From Arthrobacter dokdonellae (GTDB lineage: Bacteria; Actinomycetota; Actinomycetes; Actinomycetales; Micrococcaceae): a stretch of DNA of 64,000 nt. The DNA lies in the NCBI RefSeq assembly GCF_003268655.1, contig NZ_CP029642.1:2108001-2172000 (forward strand), written 5' to 3'. The notes under the pieces are model-generated. The model made no database searches. It was given only the letters and a program-made list of their open reading frames with translations, and had not been told where the DNA came from. Within the stretch, counting starts at the first letter, position 1; every line of letters begins with the position of its first letter. A program made the position numbers and the translations under genes. Below, one piece after another: positions 48,736-61,080 of the stretch.

Positions 48736-50706
48736 GTGCTGAATTTCTTCAACGCGTTCAAGCGGGTCCTGGTCGGGCGGCCCTTCCGCAGCGACAAACT
48801 TGCCCACACGCTGCTGCCCAAGCGCATTGCGCTGCCGGTTTTCGCCTCGGATGCGCTCTCCTCGGTGGCGTACGCGCCGGATGAAGTCCTGCTGACGCTG
48901 GCCCTCGCGGGCGTGGCCTCCGTGTCGCTCGCCCCCTGGGTGGGCGCCGCCGTCATCGTGGTGCTGCTCACAGTCGTGGCGTCCTACCGGCAAAACGTGC
49001 ACGCGTACCCGTCCGGCGGCGGGGACTACGAGGTCGCCACCGTCAACCTGGGCAGGACGGCCGGCCTGACGGTGGCCTCCGCGCTCATGGTCGACTACGT
49101 CCTCACGGTGGCCGTGTCGATGTCCTCGGCCGCGAACTACCTGGCCACGGCGGTTCCCGGCTGGCACGGCACCCAGGCCGCGATCGCCGTCGTCGGCGTC
49201 ATTGTCCTGGCCCTGGTGAACCTGCGCGGAATCCGCGAGGCCGGAAGCGTCTTTGCCGTCCCCACCTACATCTTCATGTTCTGCATCTTCTCCATGACGG
49301 CCGTGGGCCTCTTCCAGGCGTCCACCGGCACGCTGGGCAGGGCCCCGTCGGCCGGCTTTGAGATCATCCCGGACGCGGCGTTCAGCCAGGGCCTGACGGG
49401 CCTGGCCGGCGGGTTCCTGCTGCTGCGGGCCTTCTCCTCCGGCGCCGCGGCCCTGACCGGCGTGGAGGCCATCAGCAACGGCGTGCCCAACTTCCGCAAG
49501 CCCAAGAGCAAGAACGCCGCCACCACGCTCCTGCTGCTGGGCATCGTCGCCGCGGGCATGATGGCGGGCATCCTGTTCCTGGCCAACGCCACCGGCGTGC
49601 ACATCGTGGCCGACCCGGCCACCGAGTTCTTGCAGAACGGGCACCCGCTGCCCGCCGGCTACGTGCAGAACCCCTCGATCAGCCAGATTGCGGGCACCGT
49701 CTTCGGCGCCGGGTCCATCCCGTTCTTCATCATTGTGGCCGCCACCGGCGTGATCCTGGTGTTTGCCTCCAACACGGCCTTCAACGGCTTCCCCGTCCTC
49801 GCCTCCATCCTGGCCCGCGACGGCTACCTGCCCCGCCAGCTGCGCACGCGCGGCGACCGGCTGGCCTTCAGCAATGGCGTGATCCTGCTGGCCATCGGGG
49901 CCCTGATCCTGATCATCTCCTTCGACGCCGACGTCACCAAGCTGATCCAGCTCTACATTGTGGGCGTGTTCATCTCCTTCACCGCCAGCCAGATGGGCAT
50001 GGTCCGGCACTGGACACGCGAACTGCGCGTGGTCAAGGACAGGCACATCCGCTTCCGCATGATGCGCTCCCGTGCCATCAACACGCTGGGCTTCTGCATG
50101 ACCCTGACGGTGCTGCTCATTGTGCTCGTGACCAAGTTTGAACAGGGCGCCTGGATTGCGCTGCTGGCCATGGCCGTGCTGTTTGCCATCATGTGGAGCA
50201 TCCGCGCCCACTACGACAACGTCGCCACGGAACTCGCCGTGGAGACGGACTCCTCCACGCGGGCGCTGCCGGCGCGCATCCACGCCGTGATCCTGGTCTC
50301 CCACGTGCGCAAGCCGGTCATGCGCGCCGTGGCCTTCGCCCGCGCGTCGCGCCCGTCCACGCTGGAAGCCATCACCGTCGACCTGGACGCCGCCGAGACC
50401 GAACAGACCATCGCGGATTGGGACAGGCTGGACATCCCGGTACCCTTGACCGTGTTGGCCAGCCCCTACCGGGAGACGCTGACGCCGCTGATCAACCACA
50501 TCAAGGCCATGCGCCGGGACTCCCCGCGCGACTTGATCGTGGTGTACATCCCCGAATACGTGGTGGGCAAGTGGTGGGAGCAGCTGGTCCACAACCAGAC
50601 GGCCCTGCGCATCAAGACACGGCTGCACTTCGAACCCGGCGTGGTGGTGGCCAGCGTGCCGTGGCAGTTGAAGTCCTCCACCGAAGCCACAAAGTACCAA
50701 GAGTAG
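48736..50706 (+). CDS. APC superfamily permease (KimA-like potassium transporter candidate)
   Basis: A 656-residue permease with about 12 membrane segments and a C-terminal cytoplasmic domain of about 150 residues (from RIHAVILVSHVRKPVMRAVA). The start region FSDKLAHTLLPKRIALPVFASDALSSVAYAPDE (read as RSDKLAHTLLPK then IALPVFASDALSS) and YPSGGGDYEVATVNLG are typical of the KimA/YdaO branch of APC transporters. Family knowledge suggests proton-coupled potassium uptake. Adjacency to two RCK proteins fits a potassium role, as for Rv2690c beside ceoB/ceoC. An amino-acid substrate remains possible. GTG 48736 is chosen because an upstream in-frame start at 48688 has no support and a -10-like hexamer lies 7 nt before 48736. 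Confidence 0.82.
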   Translation: MLNFFNAFKRVLVGRPFRSDKLAHTLLPKRIALPVFASDALSSVAYAPDEVLLTLALAGVASVSLAPWVGAAVIVVLLTVVASYRQNVHAYPSGGGDYEVATVNLGRTAGLTVASALMVDYVLTVAVSMSSAANYLATAVPGWHGTQAAIAVVGVIVLALVNLRGIREAGSVFAVPTYIFMFCIFSMTAVGLFQASTGTLGRAPSAGFEIIPDAAFSQGLTGLAGGFLLLRAFSSGAAALTGVEAISNGVPNFRKPKSKNAATTLLLLGIVAAGMMAGILFLANATGVHIVADPATEFLQNGHPLPAGYVQNPSISQIAGTVFGAGSIPFFIIVAATGVILVFASNTAFNGFPVLASILARDGYLPRQLRTRGDRLAFSNGVILLAIGALILIISFDADVTKLIQLYIVGVFISFTASQMGMVRHWTRELRVVKDRHIRFRMMRSRAINTLGFCMTLTVLLIVLVTKFEQGAWIALLAMAVLFAIMWSIRAHYDNVATELAVETDSSTRALPARIHAVILVSHVRKPVMRAVAFARASRPSTLEAITVDLDAAETEQTIADWDRLDIPVPLTVLASPYRETLTPLINHIKAMRRDSPRDLIVVYIPEYVVGKWWEQLVHNQTALRIKTRLHFEPGVVVASVPWQLKSSTEATKYQE

Positions 50707-50718
50707 GAACCGGACCCC

Positions 50719-52233
50719 ATGAGCGAGCCCTCCCACAGCACCACCGCCCCCGACGGCGGACGTCCCGGCGGCACGCGCCGGCTGACCGTTAGCGTGGGAC
50801 CGGTGGCACACGGCGGCCACTGCGTTGCCCGGCACGAGGGCCGGGTCATCTTTGTCCGCCACGCCATTCCCGGCGAGGTCGTGGAGGTAAACCTGACCGA
50901 GCACGACGACGGAGCCACGTTTTGGCGCGCCGACGTCACCCAGGTGGTGGAGGCGTCCCCCGACAGGGTGGCCCACTTTTGGCCCGAGGCCGATGCCCTG
51001 GAAGCCGCGTCCCGCGGCGCCGCCCCGATCGGCGGCGCCGAGTTTGGCCATATTGCGCGCCGGCGCCAACTGGCGCTGAAGACGGACGTGGTCCGTGAGC
51101 AGCTGGAACGCCTTGGAGGGCTGTCCGCCGGGGCCGTGGATGCCCTGTTAGGCGCCGGCGTGGAAGACGTCGACGCGGACGGCACGCCCGGGCAGCAGGC
51201 CGGGCTGGGGTGGCGGACCCGCGTGGGCTTTGCCGTCACGCCGGCCGGCGGGCTGGGCATGCACGCCCACCGCTCGCACGATGTGCTCCCCGTGCAGGGG
51301 ATGCCGCTGGCCGTTCCCGACGTCGACGCGCTGCGGCTGTGGGAGCTGGACCTCAGCGGCATGGAACGGGTGGAGGTGGCCGCACCCGCCAACGGCTCCG
51401 GGACCCTGGTGCTGCTGGCACCCGCCCCCGGGCTGGGGGAGAAGGCCGCCGGACTGGCGCTCAAGCGCATTGACAGGGAGCTGCAGGACCGCCCGGTCCC
51501 GCCGTCCGTGGCCCGCTGGGACCCGGAGTCGGGCGCCGTCACCGTCCTGCACGGCCGCGGCTGGGTCAGGGAAACCACCGCCGACCATGAATTTCGTGTC
51601 AGCGGCGACGGTTTCTGGCAGATCCACCGCAAGGCGCCCCAGGTCCTTACCGACGCCGCCCTGGAATTCCTCAACGCCGGCGGCCACCTCAATGACGGTG
51701 CCGACGTTGCCGATCTCTACGCCGGGGCGGGCCTGTTCACGGCTCCGCTGGCAGACGCCGTCGGCCCCGCCGGGTCCGTTCTTTCCGTGGAGGGCTCATC
51801 CGGCACGAGCCGCGACGCCCGCAAAAACCTCCACGCCGCCAGCCAGGTCGAGATCCTCCAGGGCCGTGTGGAGCGCGTGCTGGACGCCCGGACCCGGGAG
51901 GCACGGGGCCGGCGGAGCCGCTCCGCCGGGGACCAGGCCGGCGCGTTGGGAGGGGGACAGCGGCGCCGCTTTGACGCCGTCGTGCTTGACCCGCCGCGCG
52001 CTGGGGCCGGAAAGGCCGTGGTGCGTGCCTTGGCGGCCGCCGCCCCACAAGCCATCGCCTACGTTTCCTGCGACCCGGCCGCGTTTGCCCGGGACGTCAA
52101 GTACTTTGCCGCGGCCGGCTGGCGGCTGGACAAGCTGCGCGCGTTCGATCTGTACCCGCACACCCACCATGTGGAGACCGTGGCCCTGCTGGTCCCTGTG
52201 AATCCGCCGGGCAGGGGCGCTGTTGGGCGCTAA
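50719..52233 (+). CDS. TRAM-domain class I SAM-dependent RNA methyltransferase (TrmA/RlmD family)
   Basis: A 504-residue uracil-C5-methyltransferase-like protein (Rv2689c counterpart). The N-terminal TRAM domain (about residues 20-85) reads VGPVAHGGHCVARHEGRVIF. The SAM-binding region has VADLYAGAGLFTAPLA. The catalytic motifs are VVLDPPRAGAG and YVSCDPAAFARD, where Cys is the nucleophile. The iron-sulfur cysteine cluster of RlmD is not evident. The target (tRNA or 23S rRNA) cannot be told. An Arg-rich low-complexity insertion (ARTREARGRRSRSAG) lies near residue 395. It begins 12 bp after the permease and overlaps the P-type ATPase start by 11 bp, so it is part of a three-gene transcript. Confidence 0.88.
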   Translation: MSEPSHSTTAPDGGRPGGTRRLTVSVGPVAHGGHCVARHEGRVIFVRHAIPGEVVEVNLTEHDDGATFWRADVTQVVEASPDRVAHFWPEADALEAASRGAAPIGGAEFGHIARRRQLALKTDVVREQLERLGGLSAGAVDALLGAGVEDVDADGTPGQQAGLGWRTRVGFAVTPAGGLGMHAHRSHDVLPVQGMPLAVPDVDALRLWELDLSGMERVEVAAPANGSGTLVLLAPAPGLGEKAAGLALKRIDRELQDRPVPPSVARWDPESGAVTVLHGRGWVRETTADHEFRVSGDGFWQIHRKAPQVLTDAALEFLNAGGHLNDGADVADLYAGAGLFTAPLADAVGPAGSVLSVEGSSGTSRDARKNLHAASQVEILQGRVERVLDARTREARGRRSRSAGDQAGALGGGQRRRFDAVVLDPPRAGAGKAVVRALAAAAPQAIAYVSCDPAAFARDVKYFAAAGWRLDKLRAFDLYPHTHHVETVALLVPVNPPGRGAVGR

Positions 52234-55030
52234 ACCCCCCGCCGCGGATCAGCCCGCGGAACAGGCAGCCGCCCAACAGGCCGCCAGGCCCCGGGCGCCG
52301 CGGGACCTGACGCGCAGCAGGCCCAGGGGCACGGTCCTGGCTGAGCGGCGTGACGGGCACCAGCGGGCGGCCCTGGCGGCGGCGCGGGAAGCGCTGGCGC
52401 CGGTGGATGCGGCGGAGCTTGAACGCAACGGCCTGGATCCTGCCCAGGTGCGGGAGCGCCAGGTCGCGGAGCTGGGCAATGCCGTGGCGCAGGGGAGCAG
52501 CCGGAGCATCTGGGCCATCGTCCGGTCCAACGTGTTCACGCTGTTCAACGCCGTGCTGGGCAGCGCACTGGCACTGGTGCTTTTGGTCGGCGACCCCCGC
52601 GACGCCTTGTTCGGCTTCATCGTGCTCGCCAACGCCGCCATTGGCGTGGTGCAGGAATACCGGGCCAAGCGGACCCTGGACCGGCTGGCCGTCCTGCACG
52701 CACCCCAGGCGCTGGTGCGCCGGGACGGCGGCGAACTGGAGGTGGCCGTTGCCGATGTCCTGTTTGACGACGTGCTGTTGCTGCGCACCGGCGACCAGAT
52801 CCCGGCCGACGCCGTGATCTTCGCCGCCGAGTCCCTGGAAATCGACGAATCCCTGCTCACGGGGGAGTCCGATCCTGTTGTCAAGGGCGCCGGGGACACG
52901 GCGTTGTCCGGCTCGGCCGTCGTGGCCGGCCACGGTGCCGCGCGCGTGCACCGGGTGGGCGCCGAATCGTACGCCAGCGCCCTGACGGCCGAGGCCCGGC
53001 GCTTTTCGCTGGTCAACTCCGAGATCCGCAACTCCATCAACCGGATCATCCTGTACATCGCCTGGGCGTTGATCCCCATCATTGTGCTGGTGGTCAACGG
53101 ACAGATGAACGCCAACGGCGGCTGGGCGGAGTCCCTCGCTTCCGGGCGCTGGCGTACCGCGGTCATCAGCGCCGTGGCCAGCGTTGTCGCCATGATCCCC
53201 GAGGGCCTGGTGCTGCTCACGAGCATTTCCTTCGGCATGGCCGCCGTGAAGCTGGCCCGGCGGCAGGTCCTGGTTCAGGAGCTGCCCGCCGTGGAGGGCT
53301 TGGCCCGCGTGGACATGGTGTGCCTGGACAAGACGGGGACGCTGACCGAGGGCCGCATGGAGCTGGCCGGCACCACGGTCCTGGCCCCTGTCCCCGGCTG
53401 GGAGTCCGTCCTGGCCTGGTGCGCCGCGCACCCCAACGCCAACGCCACGGCGGCCGCGTTGGCTGCCGACTTCACCAATACCCCGGCTGCCGAGCCTGTG
53501 GCGGTGGTCCCGTTCAGCAGCGTCCGCAAGTACAGCGCCGTCACTTTCGCCCCGGGCCCGGTCATGCGGCCTGGCGACGGCGCGGGCGCGGAGGAACGCG
53601 AGGGCGCGTCCAGCGGCTGCGAAGCGGCAGACAGCCGCGGCACCTGGGTCTTCGGGGCCCCGGACGTCGTACTGGCCGGCAGCGCGGACGGACCCGGCGC
53701 GCGCGGCCCTGGCGCGGACGCAACAGTGGCGGCCTCGCGTGACGTGGCGCTGGCGGCGTCCCGTGACGCGGCGCTGGCGGAGTCCCACGAGGCGGCCGGG
53801 CGGGGTCTGCGCGCCGTCGTGCTGGCACACCGCCCGGCGCCGGGCGCACCGGCGCCGGACCTGACCGCGCCGGACATGACCGCGCCTGACATGACCGCGC
53901 CTGACATGAACGCATTCGGCGCGGACGACGGCGACTTTGACCTCTCCGGGCTCAGACCCGTGGCATTGCTGGTGTTCCGGGAAAAGGTGCGCGCCGACGC
54001 CGGCGCCACGTTGGCGTACTTCCGTGAACAGGGGGTGGGGCTGAAGGTCATCTCCGGCGACAACCCCCGCACGGTGGCGGCCGTGGCCCGCAGCGTGGGC
54101 ATGTCCTTTTCCGGCGACGGCTACGACGCGCGTGGGCTGCCGGAGGAGCCGGCCGCCCTGGCGGACGTGCTGGAACGCGAATGCGTGCTGGGCCGGGTCA
54201 CGCCCGAGCAGAAGAAGGCCATCGTGCTCGCCCTGCAGGCCAGCGGCCACGTGGTGGCGATGACGGGCGACGGCGTCAACGACGCCCTGGCCCTCAAACA
54301 CGCCGACATGGGCATCGCCATGGGCAGCGGCGCCGCGGCCACCAAGGCAGTCTCCCGTCTGGTGCTGCTGGACGGACAGTTTTCCCACCTGCCGTCCGTG
54401 GTCGCCGAGGGACGTCGCGTCATTGCCAACGTCGAGCGGGTGGCCAACCTGTTCCTGAGCAAGACCGCCTACGCCGTCCTCATCTCCATTGCCATCGGCA
54501 TCCTGCTGTGGCGCTACCCGTTCCTGCCCCGTCAGCTCTCCATCGTCAGTTCCATGACGATCGGCATCCCGGCCTTCTTCCTGGCCCTGCTCCCCAACGC
54601 CCGGCGCTACCAGCCCGGCTTCCTGCGGCGCGCACTGATGTTCTCCATACCCGCGGGCACCATCGTGGCCGCGTGCATCATGGCGGTGTACTCCTTTGCC
54701 CTCGCGTTCCCAGAGCCGGGGCTGTCGCCCGCCCAGGCCACCACGTCCGCGCAGACCGCCACCACGGTGACGGTGCTCCTGGTGGCACTGTGGGTGCTGG
54801 GCGCTCTGGCCCGGCCGTTCGATTTTTGGCGCGCGCTGCTCGTGGCGGCCATCGTCGCCGCGCTGGTGCTGGTCATGGTGCTGCCGTTCGCGCGGAACTT
54901 TTTTGCCCTGGACATCCCGTCCGGGCCGCTGCTGGCGGTTACGATTGGCGTAACCGCAACGGGGTGCCTCGCCGTAGAACTGCTGTACCGCTTCCTCAAG
55001 AAGCGCGGGGCTGTGTCCGAACGTGAGTAA
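52223..55030 (+). CDS. ctpE: cation-translocating P-type ATPase (CtpE-like)
   Basis: A 935-residue P-type ATPase. The actuator motif LLTGESDPV, transmembrane-4 motif MIPEGLVLLTSISFGMAAV, phosphorylation site DKTGTLTEG (Asp369) and hinge MTGDGVNDALALKHADMGIA are intact. The PEGLVLLTS and VLVQELPAVEGLARVD stretches resemble mycobacterial CtpE, implicated in calcium uptake, which is why that symbol is offered; metal specificity is inferred. The nucleotide-binding domain is enlarged by repeats: ASRDVALAASRDAALAESHE and four TAPDM-type units (about residues 495-565). Translation starts at TTG 52223, inside the methyltransferase 3' end, with AGGGG upstream. Confidence 0.87.
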   Translation: MGAKPPAADQPAEQAAAQQAARPRAPRDLTRSRPRGTVLAERRDGHQRAALAAAREALAPVDAAELERNGLDPAQVRERQVAELGNAVAQGSSRSIWAIVRSNVFTLFNAVLGSALALVLLVGDPRDALFGFIVLANAAIGVVQEYRAKRTLDRLAVLHAPQALVRRDGGELEVAVADVLFDDVLLLRTGDQIPADAVIFAAESLEIDESLLTGESDPVVKGAGDTALSGSAVVAGHGAARVHRVGAESYASALTAEARRFSLVNSEIRNSINRIILYIAWALIPIIVLVVNGQMNANGGWAESLASGRWRTAVISAVASVVAMIPEGLVLLTSISFGMAAVKLARRQVLVQELPAVEGLARVDMVCLDKTGTLTEGRMELAGTTVLAPVPGWESVLAWCAAHPNANATAAALAADFTNTPAAEPVAVVPFSSVRKYSAVTFAPGPVMRPGDGAGAEEREGASSGCEAADSRGTWVFGAPDVVLAGSADGPGARGPGADATVAASRDVALAASRDAALAESHEAAGRGLRAVVLAHRPAPGAPAPDLTAPDMTAPDMTAPDMNAFGADDGDFDLSGLRPVALLVFREKVRADAGATLAYFREQGVGLKVISGDNPRTVAAVARSVGMSFSGDGYDARGLPEEPAALADVLERECVLGRVTPEQKKAIVLALQASGHVVAMTGDGVNDALALKHADMGIAMGSGAAATKAVSRLVLLDGQFSHLPSVVAEGRRVIANVERVANLFLSKTAYAVLISIAIGILLWRYPFLPRQLSIVSSMTIGIPAFFLALLPNARRYQPGFLRRALMFSIPAGTIVAACIMAVYSFALAFPEPGLSPAQATTSAQTATTVTVLLVALWVLGALARPFDFWRALLVAAIVAALVLVMVLPFARNFFALDIPSGPLLAVTIGVTATGCLAVELLYRFLKKRGAVSERE
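53852..53912 (+). repeat. 15-bp tandem repeat within the ATPase gene
   Basis: Four near-identical 15-bp units encode APDLT/APDMT/APDMT/APDMN in the nucleotide-binding domain. The preceding 53716-53795 holds 30-bp units encoding VALAASRDA-type sequence. Confidence 0.75.
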
Positions 55031-55046
55031 GGTGAGCCTAACTGGC
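55028..55046. promoter_or_regulatory. candidate iron box (DtxR/IdeR/DmdR type) upstream of acnA
   Basis: TAAGGTGAGCCTAACTGGC matches the reverse complement of the streptomycete DmdR1 iron box (TTAGGTGAGCCTAACCTAA) at 14 of 19 positions, and at 14 of the first 15. It lies 53-71 bp before the acnA ATG and overlaps the ATPase stop codon. Confidence 0.4.
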
Positions 55047-55098
55047 ATGCGGACCCCTGCGTGACCAAGATAAAAGTAGTGGCGAGAGGAGTCCATCC

Positions 55099-57924
<2,826 letters not shown>

Positions 57925-57937
57925 CGCAGGCCCACGC

Positions 57938-57982
57938 CCGCAGGGGCGGGCACCCGGACGTTCCGGGTGCCCGCCCCTGCGG
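57938..57982 (+). terminator. acnA terminator
   Basis: A perfect 21-bp GC-rich stem (57938-57958 with 57962-57982) with loop CGT starts 14 nt past the stop. Confidence 0.8.
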
Positions 57983-58450
57983 CGTTGCGGCCGGCCTGTC
58001 ACGCAAGAAATTGAAAGGTGGCGGGTAGGCATTGTCACTATCCAATGAGGAAGTGGTGTTTTCCAGTCATTTTCCGGTCGCAGTTTCTGTTCCGGCCGCA
58101 GCCATTATTGTGTTCTTTATTGGTCCCCATTTTAGCCTCTTCCAGATTCTGTACCGGATGCGCCACATTGCGCCATTGGAAGGGGTGGTTTCCGCCATAA
58201 AAGGTTCTTGAATTGTCCCCGCCGGGTAGTCAAGGGGCAGCGAAGGGAACATTGGGAATGGTGTTGGATCGTTATTCGTGGCGATTGAGGGCGCGTACCT
58301 CGGTGTAGTGGGAAAGGGCGATGCAATAGGCATTGCAACGAGGGTGCGCCAAGTCATTCCATACCCAGCAGCACCGCCTGGTCGGCGGGCAAACCACGGG
58401 GGACCCGCCCCGCGGGGTTGATGCAGGCCCGTGTCGGGCGCCCCCGCCTT
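57983..58450. other. low-GC non-coding region between acnA and dxs
   Basis: Counted by 60-base lines, 58021-58380 is about 47-58% GC (mean about 54%), far below the surrounding genes. No frame on either strand has GC-biased third positions, a ribosome binding site or a recognisable product. Small inverted repeats occur, e.g. TGCAAT-AGGC-ATTGCA near 58323-58338. It may hold the dxs promoter and leader, or a small RNA. Confidence 0.5.
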
Positions 58451-58495
58451 GACGCGATATCCTTAGACGTTGAGAGTTGACCCAGGGAGGTACCA

Positions 58496-60484
58496 ATGGG
58501 ACTTTTGGAAACCATCGCGCATCCGCGGGATCTGAGCAGGCTCAGCGACACCCAAATGGTGGCGTTGGCGCAGGAAATCAGGGACTTCCTGATCAGCAAC
58601 GTTTCCCAGACCGGCGGGCATCTGGGTCCCAATCTGGGCGTCGTGGAGCTGAGCCTGGCCATCCACCGGATTTTCGACTCCCCACGCGACTCCATTGTGT
58701 TTGACACCGGGCATCAGTCCTACGTCCACAAACTGCTCACCGGCCGGCACGACTTTTCAACGTTGCGCCAGCAAGGTGGAATGTCCGGCTACCCGTCCCG
58801 GGCCGAATCCGAACACGACATCGTCGAATCGTCCCACGCCTCCTCCTCCCTTTCCTGGGCAGACGGGATCTCCCGGGCGCGCAAGCTCACCGGCGAAGGC
58901 GAGCGGTACGTCGTCGCGGTCATCGGCGACGGCGCCCTGACCGGCGGCATGACGTGGGAAGCCCTGAACAACATCGCCGCGGACAAGGACCGCCGCGTGG
59001 TGATCGTGGTCAACGACAACGGCCGTTCCTACGCGCCGACCGTCGGCGGCCTGGCCGACCACCTTGCCTCGCTGCGCCCCGCCATCGACCACGTGCGCAC
59101 GCACCGCAAGTACGAGGCCGCCATGGACTGGGGCAAGCACCGGCTCCAGGATGGAAGCTCCGCCGGCCAGTTTCTCTACAAGGGCCTGCACGCGGCCAAA
59201 AAGGGCATCAAGGACTGGTGGGCCCCGCAGGGGCTCTTTGACGACCTCGGGTTGAAATACGTGGGCCCCGTGGACGGCCACGACGAAAAGGGCATGGAGG
59301 CGGCCCTCACGGCCGCCAAGAACTACGGTGGGCCGGTGATTGTTCACGCCTTCACCGAAAAGGGCCGCGGCTATGCGCCCGCCCGCGCCCACATAGCCGA
59401 CCAATTCCACGCCGTGGGCGTCATCGACCCGGAAACCGGCGTGTCCGTGGAGACGTCCGGCGGAATGTCCTGGACGGGCGTCTTTGGCGAGGAAATCGCC
59501 CGGATCGCCGACGAACGTTCCGACATCGTCGGAATCACCGGCGCCATGCTGATCCCCGTCGGCCTGCAGAAGATGGCGGAGCGGCACCCGGGGCGCGTGA
59601 TCGACGTCGGCATCGCCGAACAGCACGCCCTCACCATGGCCGCGGGCATGGCTTTTGGTGGGCTGCACCCCGTCGTGGCCATGTACGCCACCTTCCTCAA
59701 CCGCGGCTTTGACCAGCTCCTCATGGACGTGGCACTGCACCAGGCCGGCGTCACCGTGGTCCTGGACCGCGCCGGCGTGACCGGGCCGGACGGTGCCAGC
59801 CACCACGGCATGTGGGACCTGTCCATGTTGCAGATCGTGCCGGGCCTGCACCTGGCCGCCCCGCGCGACGCCGAGCGCCTGCGCGAGGAACTGCGCGAGG
59901 CCGTGGCAGTCACGGACGCGCCCACCGTGGTCCGCTATTCGAAGGGCAGGGTCGGCCCCGAAGTCAAGGCGGTGGAACGCCTCGCCGACGGCGTTGACGT
60001 GCTCTCCCGCACGGAGACTGCACTGCAGGGCGGTGGCGAGCTGGAATCCGACGTGCTCATTGTCAGCGTCGGGGCCATGAGCGAGCTGGCCCTGGACGTT
60101 GCCGGGCGCATCGGTGCCCAGGGCATCACCTCCACCGTGGTGGACCCGCGCTGGGTCATGCCCGTGCCGCGCTCCATCATCACGCTGGCCTCCCGCCACC
60201 GGATCGTCATTGTCCTGGAGGACGGCGTGCGTGCCGGAGGCGTGGGCTCGCGCATCCGCCAGGAGCTGCGCGCCGCCGGCGTCGACACCGCCCTGAACGA
60301 GGTCGGCCTGCCCGTCGCGTTCCTGGATCACGGCACGCGCGCTGAAGTCCTCGAACGCGTCGGCCTCACCGCCCAGCGCGTGGCGCAGGACGTCGTCGAA
60401 CAGGTGCTGGGCACCAGGGTGCCCTTCGCCCGCCCGCTGCCTGGCCAGCCGGCACCGCGCACCGGACAGCTGCCCATCCTGTGA
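58496..60484 (+). CDS. dxs: 1-deoxy-D-xylulose-5-phosphate synthase
   Basis: Thiamine-diphosphate enzyme that condenses pyruvate and glyceraldehyde 3-phosphate, the first step of the MEP isoprenoid pathway (quinones, carotenoids, undecaprenyl phosphate). The N-terminal [20 protein letters not shown] and [15 protein letters not shown], the TPP-binding [16 protein letters not shown], the transketolase-like pyrimidine region with [14 protein letters not shown], and the C-terminal domain [20 protein letters not shown] are all present. The product is 662 residues, a usual length. GGGAGG lies 6 nt before the ATG. It follows the low-GC region and is overlapped at its end by the DUF402 frame if that gene starts at GTG 60481. 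Confidence 0.95.
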   Translation: MGLLETIAHPRDLSRLSDTQMVALAQEIRDFLISNVSQTGGHLGPNLGVVELSLAIHRIFDSPRDSIVFDTGHQSYVHKLLTGRHDFSTLRQQGGMSGYPSRAESEHDIVESSHASSSLSWADGISRARKLTGEGERYVVAVIGDGALTGGMTWEALNNIAADKDRRVVIVVNDNGRSYAPTVGGLADHLASLRPAIDHVRTHRKYEAAMDWGKHRLQDGSSAGQFLYKGLHAAKKGIKDWWAPQGLFDDLGLKYVGPVDGHDEKGMEAALTAAKNYGGPVIVHAFTEKGRGYAPARAHIADQFHAVGVIDPETGVSVETSGGMSWTGVFGEEIARIADERSDIVGITGAMLIPVGLQKMAERHPGRVIDVGIAEQHALTMAAGMAFGGLHPVVAMYATFLNRGFDQLLMDVALHQAGVTVVLDRAGVTGPDGASHHGMWDLSMLQIVPGLHLAAPRDAERLREELREAVAVTDAPTVVRYSKGRVGPEVKAVERLADGVDVLSRTETALQGGGELESDVLIVSVGAMSELALDVAGRIGAQGITSTVVDPRWVMPVPRSIITLASRHRIVIVLEDGVRAGGVGSRIRQELRAAGVDTALNEVGLPVAFLDHGTRAEVLERVGLTAQRVAQDVVEQVLGTRVPFARPLPGQPAPRTGQLPIL

Positions 60485-60540
60485 CCGCGGTGCGCCAGGC
60501 CGCTCAACACCATGAAACACAGCCGGAGGCGCGTCCCGCC

Positions 60541-61080
60541 ATGACACCCGCTCCCGGCGACCTGGTCGTTGCCCGCAACCGCAAGTACGACGGCACGCCG
60601 CACTGGGTGGTGCCCGGCCGCTATCTGGGTTCCGACAGCCACGGCCACTGGATATTCCAGGGCACCGGCGAATTCATTTCACGTCCCGGCGCCGCGCTCT
60701 ACACCGCCTCCGACGCCGTCCTTCTCGTCCCGTACGCGGGCGACTGGGTGGCGACGTTTTTCGACGAGGCCCACCCGGGCGGTGTCGAACTCTACATTGA
60801 CCTGGCCTGCGAGCTGTCCTGGAAGCGGATACGGCCCGCCGTGGTGGAATTCCACATGGTTGACATGGACCTGGACGTGGTCCGCACCAAGGACCGGGGG
60901 CTTTACGTGGACGACGAGGACGAATTCGACGAACACCGCCGTGAAATGCACTACCCGGCCGGACTGTGCGCCCGCATGGAATCGGCCGCCGCTGCCCTGA
61001 TGGACGCCGCGGCGTCCCGACAGGCGCCCTTCGACGGCCGCGACGCGGCCTGGCTCACCCTGGGAAGGACACTGCCATGA
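60541..61080 (+). CDS. DUF402 family protein (nucleoside di/triphosphatase-like)
   Basis: A 179-residue protein of the DUF402/FomD-like family, metal-dependent nucleotide phosphatases in the characterised cases. The domain begins GDLVVARNRKYDGTPHWVVP and carries the acidic cluster VDMDLDVVRTKDRGLYVDDEDEFDEH, expected to bind metal and phosphate. The start is uncertain: ATG 60541 has GGAGG 11 nt upstream and begins directly at the domain. GTG 60481 overlaps the dxs stop (GTGA), which would couple it to dxs but adds 20 residues unlike the family. Its stop overlaps the next start (ATGA). Confidence 0.82.
   Translation: MTPAPGDLVVARNRKYDGTPHWVVPGRYLGSDSHGHWIFQGTGEFISRPGAALYTASDAVLLVPYAGDWVATFFDEAHPGGVELYIDLACELSWKRIRPAVVEFHMVDMDLDVVRTKDRGLYVDDEDEFDEHRREMHYPAGLCARMESAAAALMDAAASRQAPFDGRDAAWLTLGRTLP

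Noticed and set aside
58067-58357. 96-codon minus-strand frame in the acnA-dxs gap
   Set aside because: No coding bias or ribosome binding site; composition resembles translated non-coding DNA.
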